From positions 9,461 to 73,460 of the forward strand of contig JBARZY010000124.1 of NCBI GenBank assembly GCA_049650345.1: a DNA stretch of 64,000 nucleotides, read 5' to 3'. Under the pieces are notes generated by a model that saw only the letters and a program-made list of their open reading frames with translations, did no database searches and was not told the DNA's origin. Both the position numbers and the translations under genes were made by a program. This document shows positions 45,101-53,657 of this stretch, in pieces (position 1 is the stretch's first letter; each line of letters begins with the position of its first letter). Source of the DNA: Glaciecola sp049650345 (GTDB taxonomy: Bacteria; Pseudomonadota; Gammaproteobacteria; Enterobacterales; Alteromonadaceae).

Positions 45101-45965
45101 TTAACCCAATATTGTATTGCTTGGCTTGAATACATAAGGCTTTTAACCGCGCGCTTATTTCTGGCACAACTTGGTCGTAGTGCAAAAAATCGTATCGAGG
45201 ATGAATGGCTGATAGCTTAACTGAAATGCCGGGGCTGGTTCGTGGCCCTTTGTTTTTTGCGGCAATACCAATCACTTTTATGGCGTCTTCATAGGCTTTG
45301 TAGTAACGGTCAGCATCGTCTTGGGTACGCGCGCCCTCGCCAAGCATATCGTATGAATAAACGTAGCCAATTTTTTCTTTTTCTTCGGCACGTTCAACTG
45401 CATCCTTTATGGTTTCGCCCATAACAAACTGCTTGCCCATGATTTTCATAGCAATGTTCATGGCCTTTCGAATAACAGGCTCACCCATGCGTCCTAAGGT
45501 CTTTTTAAGCAAACCAAATTGTGCTTTTTTACGTTCGTTAGCATAGTTGACCATGTTACCCGTAAACATAAGGCCCCAGGCCGACGCATTAACAAATAAC
45601 GAATCACTATTACCAAGATGGCTTGACCATTGACCTTTTGACAATTTATCGCGAATCAGCTCATCTTGCGTGCCTTTGTCGGGCACCCTAAGCAGCGCCT
45701 CTGCTAAACACATCAATACAATGCCTTCTTCGGTAGACAAGGAATATTCGTTTAACAGCGCATCAACGCCACCGTGGCCCTCTTGTTCGTCTCTTATTCT
45801 GAGCACCATATTACGGGCACGTTCCCAAGCGCGGCTTCGTGCACGCATGCTCACTTCGGCCTCTGGTAAAATGTGTTCTATCGCTTGGGACTCACTTATG
45901 CGGTAAAACTCTCGAATTTTTTGGCGGATACTATCATCAGCACTTAAATCTCTTTTCGTCAACAT
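42162..45965 (-). CDS. putA: Bifunctional proline dehydrogenase / P5C dehydrogenase PutA
   Basis: It oxidises proline to glutamate. The 1267-residue protein has the proline dehydrogenase barrel at about 60-520 (ISVKLSAIHPRYDF, LTVDAEESERLDISL, LVKGAYWDTEIK, YATHNA-like region QFATHNAYT). The aldehyde dehydrogenase domain spans about 600-1080, with ILCISPWNFPLAIF, the catalytic Glu in IAETGGQN and Cys in GQRCSALR near 815. A C-terminal ALDH-superfamily-like domain and flap end in TLEEDDD. The N-terminus begins directly with the helical arm, so the ribbon-helix-helix DNA-binding domain of E. coli PutA is absent and this protein should not repress its own gene. putP is not in the window. Confidence 0.95.
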   Translation of the reverse strand: MLTKRDLSADDSIRQKIREFYRISESQAIEHILPEAEVSMRARSRAWERARNMVLRIRDEQEGHGGVDALLNEYSLSTEEGIVLMCLAEALLRVPDKGTQDELIRDKLSKGQWSSHLGNSDSLFVNASAWGLMFTGNMVNYANERKKAQFGLLKKTLGRMGEPVIRKAMNIAMKIMGKQFVMGETIKDAVERAEEKEKIGYVYSYDMLGEGARTQDDADRYYKAYEDAIKVIGIAAKNKGPRTSPGISVKLSAIHPRYDFLHYDQVVPEISARLKALCIQAKQYNIGLTVDAEESERLDISLDIIEQVFSDPDLGDWNGFGLAVQAYQKRAIFVIEWLRELTLRVNKKMMLRLVKGAYWDTEIKHSQQGGFEYFPVFTRKASTDVSYHACANRLLAYRDTIYPQFATHNAYTASVILELAGDDKEGFEFQCLHGMGDTLYDQIVKQDKIQCRVYAPVGRHEDLLAYLVRRLLENGANSSFVNAIVDDSKAVEELLTDPVEHTQRLAKRVNTQIVMPLNLYGESRANSKGIDLYDINRVSDLSSGISRWFAMQQMALNEVTHDNADHTVRNPADSSEIIGYHTFDTPDSMLKKLDNVDKGFSTWSQTPVEQRAQILMHTADIIERHMDELLGLCIKEAGKITQDSIDEVREAVDFCRYYAVEAQKLSSDKRLEPRGVILCISPWNFPLAIFIGQVAAALVTGNTVMAKPAEQTSLIAIRAIELMHAVGLPKDAVELVLAKGPDVGDTLLPDERIQGVMFTGSTQTGTLISQELAKRNGSQVPLIAETGGQNCMIVDSTALPEQVVDDVVQSGFQSAGQRCSALRVLFVQDVVADTIIDMLVGAMQSLRIGNPQWLSTDIGPVIDTKALGVLTEHDKFMQSHGKLLYKCEVAEETNGTFFAPRLYEIDSLDVLEKEVFGPCVHVIRFKGKDIDNVINSINKTGYGLTMGIHTRIEERAFELAKLSQAGNVYINRNMIGAIVGVQPFGGRGLSGTGPKAGGPNYLPRLMVEKVTPDMTQVNDEFAEDEALISDDASYAHVSQLMQSASSVVGEWRLTSLTSRLSCVRQLLAKIATVDIVDELADDLNSTLASARSQLLAIEKRLKKPQVLPGPTGESNTLHLEPRGTLVTFADKEVTFEYWTLSMVSALATGNTVVSVVSDLFFDEAQAFREKFESTGAPKGVFQVARLKHLEALLEHKDIAGMVVDSNTSRTASIVQKMAARQGAILPVITAEYNDNMIQRLLTEKTISIDTTASGGNTSLMTLEEDDD

Positions 45966-46205
45966 TACACAATAACCCTTATCGATTAGCAGGTTTTATA
46001 CCTATTAATTCGCAGTAAAAAATGGCGCAAAACGAGCATATTGTCGTGGAACAAATAATGCGCTTTGCAATATGGCGTACATTAGTATTTATGGCACTAC
46101 TTTGCCAGCGAAGTCGTAAAAAACTTAGTCTTATTTTGGCAAGTTATGGCAACTAAGGTGTAAGTTGATTACACTAATACCAAGCTCATAAATAGGATAT
46201 TGAAT

Positions 46206-47954
46206 ATGAAACGGATAAGCCCTGCAAAAATACGCCTAAATTCTACAGAAACGGGAAAAATATCCCTGTGGATACTGATACCCGTTGGCATTGTTGCGTT
46301 GCTTGTTGTGGTGTATTTATTGTTCGCTAATATGCTATTAAAAAGCGCCGCGGAACAAGTCATTGGACAAGCCAATGGTGCCGAAGCCAACATTGAAGAC
46401 TTTGATCATTCGTTATTTCCATTTGGAGTGACCCTTAGCGGAATTCAAATTACTGATAACGCCGCTCCTAGCCGCAACAAAGTAGCAATAGATACCTTAT
46501 CGGGCAATGTTGAATTAATGCCATTGCTGTCAAATAAAGTCATTATCGATAACTTAATTGCCTCAAATATTGAGTTTGGTACTAGGCGTCAACAGCCTGG
46601 TGAAGTGTATGCCCCCGTTGACTCAGCAAGCTCATTTGCATTTCCTACGCTTGAAGACTTACCCAGTGTAGATGACGTGCTAGACAATACGCCGCTAAAA
46701 ACCACCGAAGCGGTTGCTCAGGCGCAGTCGGTATATGAAAAATATAATACACCGCTTAGCAACCAATATGACGCACTGCCATCAAAAGACAAAATCAGCG
46801 CATACAAACAACGGATCAAAACGCTCAGCGAAACCGACTACAAAAACCCCGTCGCCATTACCCAAGCACTTGAAGAGTTTAAGAACTTAAAGGCTGAAAT
46901 TAAACGCGAAAAAGAAAAAGTAAGCGAATTTGTAGACCTTGCCAAACAGGCAAAACAAGACATTAGCGGCAGCGTTGAAGCACTTAAAACCGCACCTCAA
47001 CAAGACTACGATTTACTAAAAGGTTTAGTTGCAGGTGACCAAGCAGCTATTTCACAAGTGACACAGCATCTATTTGGCGAGCACGCTAAGTTGTATACCC
47101 AAGCCTTGGTAGCTGTGGCCGACATGCTTAAAAATTCTGGCCAACAAGCTGATGATGAGCAAGTGGAAACCGCTACCGACAGCTACCCAGAATACCCAAA
47201 TTTGTGGATTAAGAACGCCGATATCAGCATAAAGTGGTTGAATGAATCGCTTAGCAGCTCGTGGTCTAACATTACCGAATCACATCAAAAAGTAGGTAGC
47301 CCAACAACATTTTTGATTGACTCTAAACAAGCCAAAAATTGGCAAGCATTTATGTTAGATGGCAGCATTGAAATTATCAATGGCGAAGTTAATTCCTTGC
47401 AGTCTTGGGACATACAGCAAGCGAATCTTGAAAACTTACCGTTAGTGCCTGAATCTGCTCAACAAAAACTCACTGCCATGCTAAACAGTGGCATGCTTAA
47501 TAGTACTGGCAAGCTCAACATCATATCAAATCAACTCAGTGGTCAGTCTGTTTTCGATCTCAATGAATTAAAACTGAATGCTAATGGTAGCAACGATTTA
47601 ACCAATGCCATTGCAGATATTTTAGAGCAGCAGCAAACACTGTCGTTAGCAGGATTGTTTTCAGGTAGCTTAAGCCAACCCAGTGTAGAAATAAGCTCCG
47701 ACTTAGACGCTAATTTATTAAGCTCCCTTGGCGCAGGTATGAGTAATAACCCTAAACTTGCAGAGCTCAAGCAAAAATTAAACGCAAAAGCGGCTGATCA
47801 GCTAGGCACATCCGCTGAGCAACTCGATGTAATTGGCAATCTACTGGATGCAGCCCAAGGCGACACCAGCGCGCTTGAAAGTTTGCTAAATGCCAAAATG
47901 GCAGATAAAAAAGACGATTTACTTAACAAGTTGAAAGGCAAGTTTTTTAACTAG
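46206..47954 (+). CDS. TIGR03545-type envelope protein of unknown function
   Basis: A 582-residue protein with one N-terminal transmembrane helix (LWILIPVGIVALLVVVYLLF) and a large AsmA-like periplasmic part (AANIEDFDHSLFPFGVTLSG, IDTLSGNVELMPLLSNKV), followed by an acidic, helical and beta-rich region. It resembles the family catalogued as TIGR03545, which often pairs with a TIGR03546 (DUF2062-like) membrane protein. That partner is not adjacent here. The ATG at 46206 has AGGA 9 bases upstream; the frame is open to a TTG at 46200. It precedes ftsB by 85 bases but is probably a separate unit. Confidence 0.75.
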   Translation: MKRISPAKIRLNSTETGKISLWILIPVGIVALLVVVYLLFANMLLKSAAEQVIGQANGAEANIEDFDHSLFPFGVTLSGIQITDNAAPSRNKVAIDTLSGNVELMPLLSNKVIIDNLIASNIEFGTRRQQPGEVYAPVDSASSFAFPTLEDLPSVDDVLDNTPLKTTEAVAQAQSVYEKYNTPLSNQYDALPSKDKISAYKQRIKTLSETDYKNPVAITQALEEFKNLKAEIKREKEKVSEFVDLAKQAKQDISGSVEALKTAPQQDYDLLKGLVAGDQAAISQVTQHLFGEHAKLYTQALVAVADMLKNSGQQADDEQVETATDSYPEYPNLWIKNADISIKWLNESLSSSWSNITESHQKVGSPTTFLIDSKQAKNWQAFMLDGSIEIINGEVNSLQSWDIQQANLENLPLVPESAQQKLTAMLNSGMLNSTGKLNIISNQLSGQSVFDLNELKLNANGSNDLTNAIADILEQQQTLSLAGLFSGSLSQPSVEISSDLDANLLSSLGAGMSNNPKLAELKQKLNAKAADQLGTSAEQLDVIGNLLDAAQGDTSALESLLNAKMADKKDDLLNKLKGKFFN

Positions 47955-48039
47955 CAAGCAGTAAAAGCCAGGCGCATATATTGACAAAAAAATGTGCTAA
48001 CATGCCAACATGTAACTGCGAAAATTTTTGAGGACCGGT

Positions 48040-48321
48040 ATGAAAAATAAATGGATAGCATTACTTCTCATATTGTTGTTTGCAGCGCTGCAATACAGAT
48101 TATGGTTTGGTAAAAATAGTATTGCCGATTATAAAAATATGCAGGCGCAAATAGACGTCCTTGAACAACAAAATGCCAATTTACGGCAACGCAACAAGCT
48201 ACTTAAAGCAGACATTGATGATTTACAAATTGGTATTGAGTCGATGGAAGAACGCGCTCGTAACGAGCTTGGTTTAATCAAAGAAGGCGAGACCTTTTAC
48301 CGAATATTACCAAAGCAATAG
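48040..48321 (+). CDS. ftsB: Cell division protein FtsB
   Basis: A 93-residue bitopic membrane protein of the FtsQLB complex. One N-terminal helix (WIALLLILLFAALQYRLWFG) leads into a leucine/asparagine heptad coiled coil (VLEQQNANLRQRNKLLKADI) and ends MEERARNELGLIKEGETFYRI, the FtsB signature. The start at 48040 has GAGG 7 bases upstream; 48028 is an upstream TTG. It opens the run to ispD, ispF, truD, surE, pcm, yqaA, nlpD and rpoS. Confidence 0.93.
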   Translation: MKNKWIALLLILLFAALQYRLWFGKNSIADYKNMQAQIDVLEQQNANLRQRNKLLKADIDDLQIGIESMEERARNELGLIKEGETFYRILPKQ

Positions 48322-48343
48322 TACTAAACATTAAGCGAATACA

Positions 48344-49135
48344 TTGAACAACACCTCTACCTTTCCCGTTGTTATACCGGCGGCAGGCATTGGCACAAGA
48401 ATGGGTGCCAGTACCGCCAAGCAATACTTACGCATTAACAACAAAACGATTATTGAGCACACTATAGATGTGTTCTTAGCGCACCCTCAAATTGGCGACA
48501 TAATCGTGGTATTACACCCAAACGATTCACAATTCGAGCACTTACCGCTTGCCAATACTTCGCTGCATAGCAAGCCTATATACACGGTAGTTGGCGACAG
48601 TGAGAGAGTCGACTCGGTTATGGCTGGCCTACATTTTGTGGCCCAGCAAATTAAAGCCAGTTGGGTATTGGTGCACGATGCAGCAAGGCCGTGTTTACAA
48701 CAAAACGACCTTTCTGCACTAATTGCTCAAAGCACCTGTTCCGAGGGCGGAATTTTAGCCATACCGGTAGCTGATACCATTAAACAACAACAAGCAGTAA
48801 GTGCGCAAAACAGTCATCAGCCGAATACTATCGATAAAACTGTTAATCGAGAATTATTATGGCAGGCACAGACACCACAAATGTTTCCAACTAAGGCGCT
48901 TATAAATGCGATTAAACAAGGTAAGCGCGACAATGTTGTGATAACCGACGAAGCCTCAGCTATGGAGCATTGCCAGCACACGGTTAACTTGGTAGAAGGT
49001 CAATCGAGCAATATTAAAATAACCCGTCCAGCTGACCTCGCTCTGGCGGCGCATTACCTACAAAACAAGCTCACAGCTAACTCTGAAAACAATGTGGAAG
49101 GCAGTGATCACAACCAGCAACAGGACACCTTATGA
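48344..49135 (+). CDS. ispD: 2-C-methyl-D-erythritol 4-phosphate cytidylyltransferase
   Basis: Third enzyme of the MEP isoprenoid pathway, making CDP-methylerythritol. The 263-residue protein has the nucleotidyl-transferase signature IPAAGIGTRMGASTAKQYL and VLVHDAARPC, with TPQMF near 180. The start is TTG at 48344; no ATG or GTG lies between the ftsB stop and the conserved motif, so a TTG start seems real. A Gln/Asn-rich tail extends the C-terminus by about 25 residues beyond the usual end. It overlaps ispF by 4 bases (ATGA). Confidence 0.95.
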   Translation: MNNTSTFPVVIPAAGIGTRMGASTAKQYLRINNKTIIEHTIDVFLAHPQIGDIIVVLHPNDSQFEHLPLANTSLHSKPIYTVVGDSERVDSVMAGLHFVAQQIKASWVLVHDAARPCLQQNDLSALIAQSTCSEGGILAIPVADTIKQQQAVSAQNSHQPNTIDKTVNRELLWQAQTPQMFPTKALINAIKQGKRDNVVITDEASAMEHCQHTVNLVEGQSSNIKITRPADLALAAHYLQNKLTANSENNVEGSDHNQQQDTL

Positions 49136-49614
49136 TTAGAATTGGGCATGGGTATGATGTACACAAATTTGGTGGTGAAGGCCCAATTGTGCTGTGCGCA
49201 GAAAAAATAGATTATGAATTTGGATTACTTGCACACTCTGATGGCGACGTAGCGCTTCACGCATTATGCGATGCTTTATTAGGTGCATTGGCCTTAGGTG
49301 ATATAGGAAAACACTTTCCCGACACCAGCGCTGAGTATGAAAATGCGTGTTCATTGCAATTATTAAAGCATGTATATGCGCTTATTAATAAACAAGAATA
49401 CGAACTCGTTAACGCGGATATCACCATAGCTGCACAAGCACCAAAATTAGCCCCCCACATTATTAACATGCGTGAAAATATTGCTAAAGCATTACACACC
49501 GATATAGCGAATATTAGCGTAAAAGCCACCACTACCGAAAAACTCGGCTTTGTGGGGCGCAAAGAAGGGATTGAAACTCATGCAGTGGTATTGGTGCAAA
49601 AATGCTCAATTTAA
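49132..49614 (+). CDS. ispF: 2-C-methyl-D-erythritol 2,4-cyclodiphosphate synthase
   Basis: A 160-residue trimeric enzyme that closes the cyclodiphosphate in the MEP pathway. Metal ligands appear in GHGYDVHKF and in LLAHSDGDVALHALCDALLGA (quoted in part); the substrate loop KATTTEKLGFVGRKEGI is complete. It is coupled to ispD upstream and overlaps truD by 13 bases downstream. Confidence 0.97.
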   Translation: MIRIGHGYDVHKFGGEGPIVLCAEKIDYEFGLLAHSDGDVALHALCDALLGALALGDIGKHFPDTSAEYENACSLQLLKHVYALINKQEYELVNADITIAAQAPKLAPHIINMRENIAKALHTDIANISVKATTTEKLGFVGRKEGIETHAVVLVQKCSI

Positions 49615-50708
49615 CGGTTAATAACTGGCATTATTTGCATGGCGGCCCACTTTTTGATGCCACCATTAAACAAAGCTTAGTTGACTTTAAAGTCACTGAA
49701 ACCCTTAGTTTTGAGCCATCTGGTAGTGGTGAGCATCAGTTTTTGTATATTGAAAAAGCAGGGCAAAATACCGCCTTCGTTGCCGAAGAATTAGCAAAAT
49801 TTGCCAAGTTACCGCTTCGCGCCGTAAGCTACGCGGGAAGAAAAGACAAATACGCAACCACCTATCAATGGTTTGGCATTTACTTTGGCGGCAAACAACA
49901 AAAATCGCGCAAATCACCGGTAGTAAAGCCAAGCGACATAAACTGGAACGATTTTTCACTGCCTGGTGTGCGTATTTTACAGTACACTCAAAATGACCGT
50001 AAATTACGCACAGGTTCGATAAAACATAACGCATTTGACATTGTATTGCGCAATATTGACTCGATTAATACCACGCAATTACATGCGCGTTTATCACAAA
50101 TACGTAATATGGGTGTGCCAAACTATTTTGGTAATCAACGCTTTGGCGAAATCATTAAATCCGATGGCAGTGTCCAACTGGGTGGTAATTTGCAGTTAGC
50201 CGAAAAACTTGTAAACGGCGAAGCAATCCGCAATCGGAACAAAAATTCGATGGCCATTTCAGCTTTGCGCAGTTGGTTGTTTAACCAGTTTGTTAGCCAC
50301 CGCTTGCAGCAAACTGACTTTTTACATGTGCTTGATGGTGACGCTCTATCGTTAAGTGGGTCAAATAGTTTCTTTATTGCCAATAACACTAGTGACGAGC
50401 ACGAGCGCTTAATAAGTAAAGATATCAACCTAACTGCGCCTATGTGGGGCAAGGGTCAATTAGATACCAAAGCGCAAGCCCTAGCGTTTGAACAACAACT
50501 GGCAAGTCAGTATCAACCAGTTTGCACAACACTCGAAGCATTATCTCTTGAGCAGCAACGACGCAATATTTTGTTATACCCACAAGATTTGCAAGCTGAG
50601 GTCAGCGAACATGAAGTTTGCTTGCGCTTTAGTTTGCCCAGCGGTTGTTTTGCTACATCGGTGTTGCGCGAAATAGCCCAAGTAAATATTGGCCGACACG
50701 CAGAATAA
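49602..50708 (+). CDS. truD: tRNA pseudouridine(13) synthase TruD
   Basis: It converts U13 of tRNA-Glu to pseudouridine. The 368-residue protein has the catalytic Asp in YAGRKDKYATTYQWF near residue 84 and the TruD signature NYFGNQRFGE near 170, with an inserted TRUD domain after it. Its ATG lies inside the ispF 3' end. The gene order ispF-truD-surE is standard. Confidence 0.95.
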   Translation: MLNLTVNNWHYLHGGPLFDATIKQSLVDFKVTETLSFEPSGSGEHQFLYIEKAGQNTAFVAEELAKFAKLPLRAVSYAGRKDKYATTYQWFGIYFGGKQQKSRKSPVVKPSDINWNDFSLPGVRILQYTQNDRKLRTGSIKHNAFDIVLRNIDSINTTQLHARLSQIRNMGVPNYFGNQRFGEIIKSDGSVQLGGNLQLAEKLVNGEAIRNRNKNSMAISALRSWLFNQFVSHRLQQTDFLHVLDGDALSLSGSNSFFIANNTSDEHERLISKDINLTAPMWGKGQLDTKAQALAFEQQLASQYQPVCTTLEALSLEQQRRNILLYPQDLQAEVSEHEVCLRFSLPSGCFATSVLREIAQVNIGRHAE

Positions 50709-50718
50709 AGGAGTAACG

Positions 50719-51462
50719 ATGCGTATATTATTAAGTAACGATGACGGTGTTTTTGCTAAAGGCATTGAGGTCATGTACCAGTATTTAAGCCAAACTCATG
50801 ACGTAACCGTCATTGCACCTGATCGCAATTGCAGTGGTATGAGTAACGCTCTATCGTTGCATCAACCCTTGCGCATACAGCAAACTGAGCAAGGATTTTA
50901 TTCCGTCAATGGCACACCTTCTGATTGCGTGCAATTGGGTGTTAATAGTGGCTTATTTGAAGAACCCGAATTAGTCGTATCGGGTATTAATCATGGGCCT
51001 AATCTTGGCGATGATACCATATATTCTGGTACAGTAGCGGCGGCGTTAGAGGGGCGTCATTTAGGACACCCAGCGCTTGCGGTATCATTGTGCGGTAAGG
51101 TAGACCAACACTTTGAAACGGCGGCGCAGTTAACGTGCAATATTATTGAACAATTATCTTCACACCCTTTAAAAAGCAATCAAATTCTGAATATAAACGT
51201 GCCAAACGTAACACTTGATAAAATTAAAGGCATAAGCGCTACACGATGTGGTAAGCGACACCGCGCAGAAACTATGGTAAAAAGTACCGACCCGTTTGGA
51301 AACGACATCTTTTGGTATGGCAAATTAGGCAGTGAACTTGACGCCACAAAAGGAACAGATTTCTATGCTGTTGCCAACGATTATTGTTCGGTTACACCGC
51401 TATCAACCGACATGACCGTTCACCAACAAATACTCGCCATGCAATCATGGCTTGAACAATAA
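50719..51462 (+). CDS. surE: 5'/3'-nucleotidase SurE
   Basis: A 247-residue survival-protein nucleotidase with broad nucleoside monophosphate and short polyphosphate activity. The metal site is LLSNDDGVFAKGI at the N-terminus, with PDRNCSGMSNALSL and VSGINHGPNLGDDTIYSGTVAA as further conserved blocks. AAGGAG lies 6 bases before the ATG at 50719; the frame is open upstream to 50689 without a ribosome site. pcm follows after 14 bases. Confidence 0.96.
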   Translation: MRILLSNDDGVFAKGIEVMYQYLSQTHDVTVIAPDRNCSGMSNALSLHQPLRIQQTEQGFYSVNGTPSDCVQLGVNSGLFEEPELVVSGINHGPNLGDDTIYSGTVAAALEGRHLGHPALAVSLCGKVDQHFETAAQLTCNIIEQLSSHPLKSNQILNINVPNVTLDKIKGISATRCGKRHRAETMVKSTDPFGNDIFWYGKLGSELDATKGTDFYAVANDYCSVTPLSTDMTVHQQILAMQSWLEQ

Positions 51463-51476
51463 CCATCAAGCAGTAG

Positions 51477-52151
51477 ATGAACACACATATGGCTAGCACA
51501 ATACAAATGAGCTCTAGAACCGCATCGCGAAGAGGCCTTGGCCTAGCACAAGTTTTAAGAAATGAAGGCATTACAAACGAGCTCGTATTAGACACAATCG
51601 CAAGCTTGCCTCGCGAGCTATTTTTACCTGATGCCCTTAAACACAAAGCTTACGAAAATAACGCCCTACCGATTGGCCAAGGACAAACCATTTCACAGCC
51701 TTACACCGTTGCTAAAATGACAGAATTGTTATTAGCACACACCGGCCGTGATGCAAGTATACTCGAAATAGGCACGGGCTCAGGTTATCAAACAGCAGTG
51801 CTGGCCACTATCTTTGACCAAGTGTACAGCGTTGAGCGCATCAAAGCTTTGCAGTTTCAAGCCAAACGCAAACTTAACCAATTAGACTTACATAACGTAA
51901 AAATGAAGCACGGTGATGGCTGGCAAGGCTGGCAAAGTAAAGGGCCGTTTGATGCTATTATCGTCACTGCTGCTGCAAGCGAGCTTCCACAAGCGTTAGT
52001 GGCACAACTTAAAGCAGAGGGGCGCTTGGTGATCCCCATCGGTAACGCCGAGCAACAACTGGTTAGTATTGATAAAGACAACGGTAAGCTTATTCAAAAT
52101 ATCGTTGAAGGCGCGAAATTTGTGCCGCTAGTAGCAGGGGCACTGTTATGA
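51477..52151 (+). CDS. pcm: Protein-L-isoaspartate O-methyltransferase
   Basis: It repairs isoaspartyl residues in damaged proteins using SAM. The 224-residue protein has QGQTISQPYTVAKMTELL, the SAM-binding motif LEIGTGSGYQTAVLA, VYSVERIKAL and KHGDGWQGW. It starts with a slightly long N-terminus (about 15 residues before the conserved RRGLG region), and an internal ATG at 51489 is possible. It overlaps yqaA by 4 bases. Confidence 0.95.
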   Translation: MNTHMASTIQMSSRTASRRGLGLAQVLRNEGITNELVLDTIASLPRELFLPDALKHKAYENNALPIGQGQTISQPYTVAKMTELLLAHTGRDASILEIGTGSGYQTAVLATIFDQVYSVERIKALQFQAKRKLNQLDLHNVKMKHGDGWQGWQSKGPFDAIIVTAAASELPQALVAQLKAEGRLVIPIGNAEQQLVSIDKDNGKLIQNIVEGAKFVPLVAGALL

Positions 52152-52726
52152 AAATATTCACCCCTTTGTATGATGCGTGTCTAACGTGGGCAAGGCATAA
52201 GCACGCTGAAAAATATTTGGCAGGGCTAAGCTGCGCAGAAAGTACATTTTTTCCTATTCCACCCGATGTCATGCTAGCACCTATGGTGTTAAGTCAAACT
52301 GATAAAGCATGGCGCTTTGCTCTAGTTACTACCATAGCTTCAGTAATTGGCGGCGTGTTTGGCTATGCTTTGGGATTCTTTGCGTTTGAATCATTTATAC
52401 AGCCACTGATTGAACAATGGGGCTATACAGAAAAACTGGTATTAGCAGAAACCTGGTTTGCGCAATACGGTGTATGGGTAGTGTTTCTAGCTGGGTTTTC
52501 ACCCATACCTTATAAGGTATTTACCATTAGCGCAGGCGCGCTGGCCATGGCATTTTGGCCATTTATTATTGCCTCCGCAATTGGTAGAGGCTTGCGTTTC
52601 TTTTTGGTTGCAGCTTTTATGAAGTATGGCGGTCCGCCTATGGAGGCGAAGCTAAAAGACTACATAGAATATCTAGGCTGGGCTGTAGTGGTTATTGCTG
52701 TTGTGTTATTTTTGATATATCGATAG
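52148..52726 (+). CDS. YqaA/DedA-like inner membrane protein
   Basis: A 192-residue SNARE-associated/VTT-type membrane protein. Conserved features: FFPIPPDVMLAPMVLS near the start, a glycine-rich helix (IASVIGGVFGYALGFFAF), FLAGFSPIPYKVFTISAGAL in the middle and a final helix (VVVIAVVLFLIY). DedA relatives flip phospholipids or undecaprenyl phosphate; the role of the YqaA branch is not settled. Its position between pcm and nlpD is common in Alteromonadales and Shewanella-like genomes. Confidence 0.88.
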   Translation: MKIFTPLYDACLTWARHKHAEKYLAGLSCAESTFFPIPPDVMLAPMVLSQTDKAWRFALVTTIASVIGGVFGYALGFFAFESFIQPLIEQWGYTEKLVLAETWFAQYGVWVVFLAGFSPIPYKVFTISAGALAMAFWPFIIASAIGRGLRFFLVAAFMKYGGPPMEAKLKDYIEYLGWAVVVIAVVLFLIYR

Positions 52727-52737
52727 CTAAAGCAGTA

Positions 52738-53604
52738 GTGTTAAATACCGTGCGCTTGCCAATAAATACACGCAAACAATATTACAGCATGTCACTTATG
52801 CTTTTGTTATTAATGGGCATAACTGCATGCAGTAATCGCAGCGGACCAGCTCCCGTACTTAGTTTGTCAACAAAAGCTGCGACAGTACAAAACTTAACAG
52901 TAATTGAAGGTGATGAGCATACGGTTCAAGGTGGCGATACCTTATTCTCGATTGCTTTCTACAGTGGCAATGATTATCAAGACATTGCCAAATACAATGG
53001 CTTGCGCCCCCCGTATACAATCAAAGTGGGCCAAACGATACGCTTAGTCCCCCATGCCAATGTTACCTCCAATCCACCTAAAGTTGACCTAGCGCAAACA
53101 GAACAAAAAACCAACAAAATAAACATTGACCAGAATAAACAGCAAGAGTATGGTAGCAAAAACCCCATAAATCATCGAAAAAACAAAACCCAAAAAGGGA
53201 TAGCTTCGAATAATACTTACAATAAAGCCAATGTAAGCAATTGGATATGGCCTGCGCAGGGCCTGCACACTGTTGCCACGGTAGGCAGTGATGGCAGCAA
53301 GCGCGGGCTTGACATCAAAGGTCAAAGAGGTGCCAGCATAGTAGCAAGTGCAGCAGGGAAAGTCGTTTATGCGGGCAACGCTTTAAAAGGTTATGGCAAT
53401 CTGATTATTGTAAAGCACAACGATCAATATTTAAGTGCTTATGCGCACAACCAAACAATACTAGTGAGCGAACGAACGTATGTTAAGCAGGGACAAAAAA
53501 TTGCCACAATGGGTAATACAGGATCGAGTGAAGTTATGCTTCATTTCGAGATCCGCAAAAAAGGGAAATCTGTCGACCCTTCCCTATATTTGCCTGCACA
53601 CTAG
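52738..53604 (+). CDS. nlpD: NlpD-like lipoprotein with LysM and degenerate M23 domain
   Basis: An outer membrane lipoprotein that activates cell-wall amidases during division. The 288-residue protein has lipobox GITAC near residue 31, a LysM domain at about 63-102 (HTVQGGDTLFSIAFYSGNDY) and a C-terminal LytM domain at about 175-285 (GLDIKGQRGASIVASAAGKV, YAHNQTILVSE, LHFEIRKKGK). The first zinc-binding His of true M23 peptidases is replaced in GLDIKG, as in E. coli NlpD and EnvC, so it is probably non-catalytic. The start is a GTG at 52738; an ATG at 52789 would leave a shorter signal. The main rpoS promoter normally lies within this gene. Confidence 0.92.
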   Translation: MLNTVRLPINTRKQYYSMSLMLLLLMGITACSNRSGPAPVLSLSTKAATVQNLTVIEGDEHTVQGGDTLFSIAFYSGNDYQDIAKYNGLRPPYTIKVGQTIRLVPHANVTSNPPKVDLAQTEQKTNKINIDQNKQQEYGSKNPINHRKNKTQKGIASNNTYNKANVSNWIWPAQGLHTVATVGSDGSKRGLDIKGQRGASIVASAAGKVVYAGNALKGYGNLIIVKHNDQYLSAYAHNQTILVSERTYVKQGQKIATMGNTGSSEVMLHFEIRKKGKSVDPSLYLPAH

Positions 53605-53657
53605 TACTCCCGTACCACGCACTTTGCAATGTAGTGCGCTTTTATGGGGCGCTAAAC

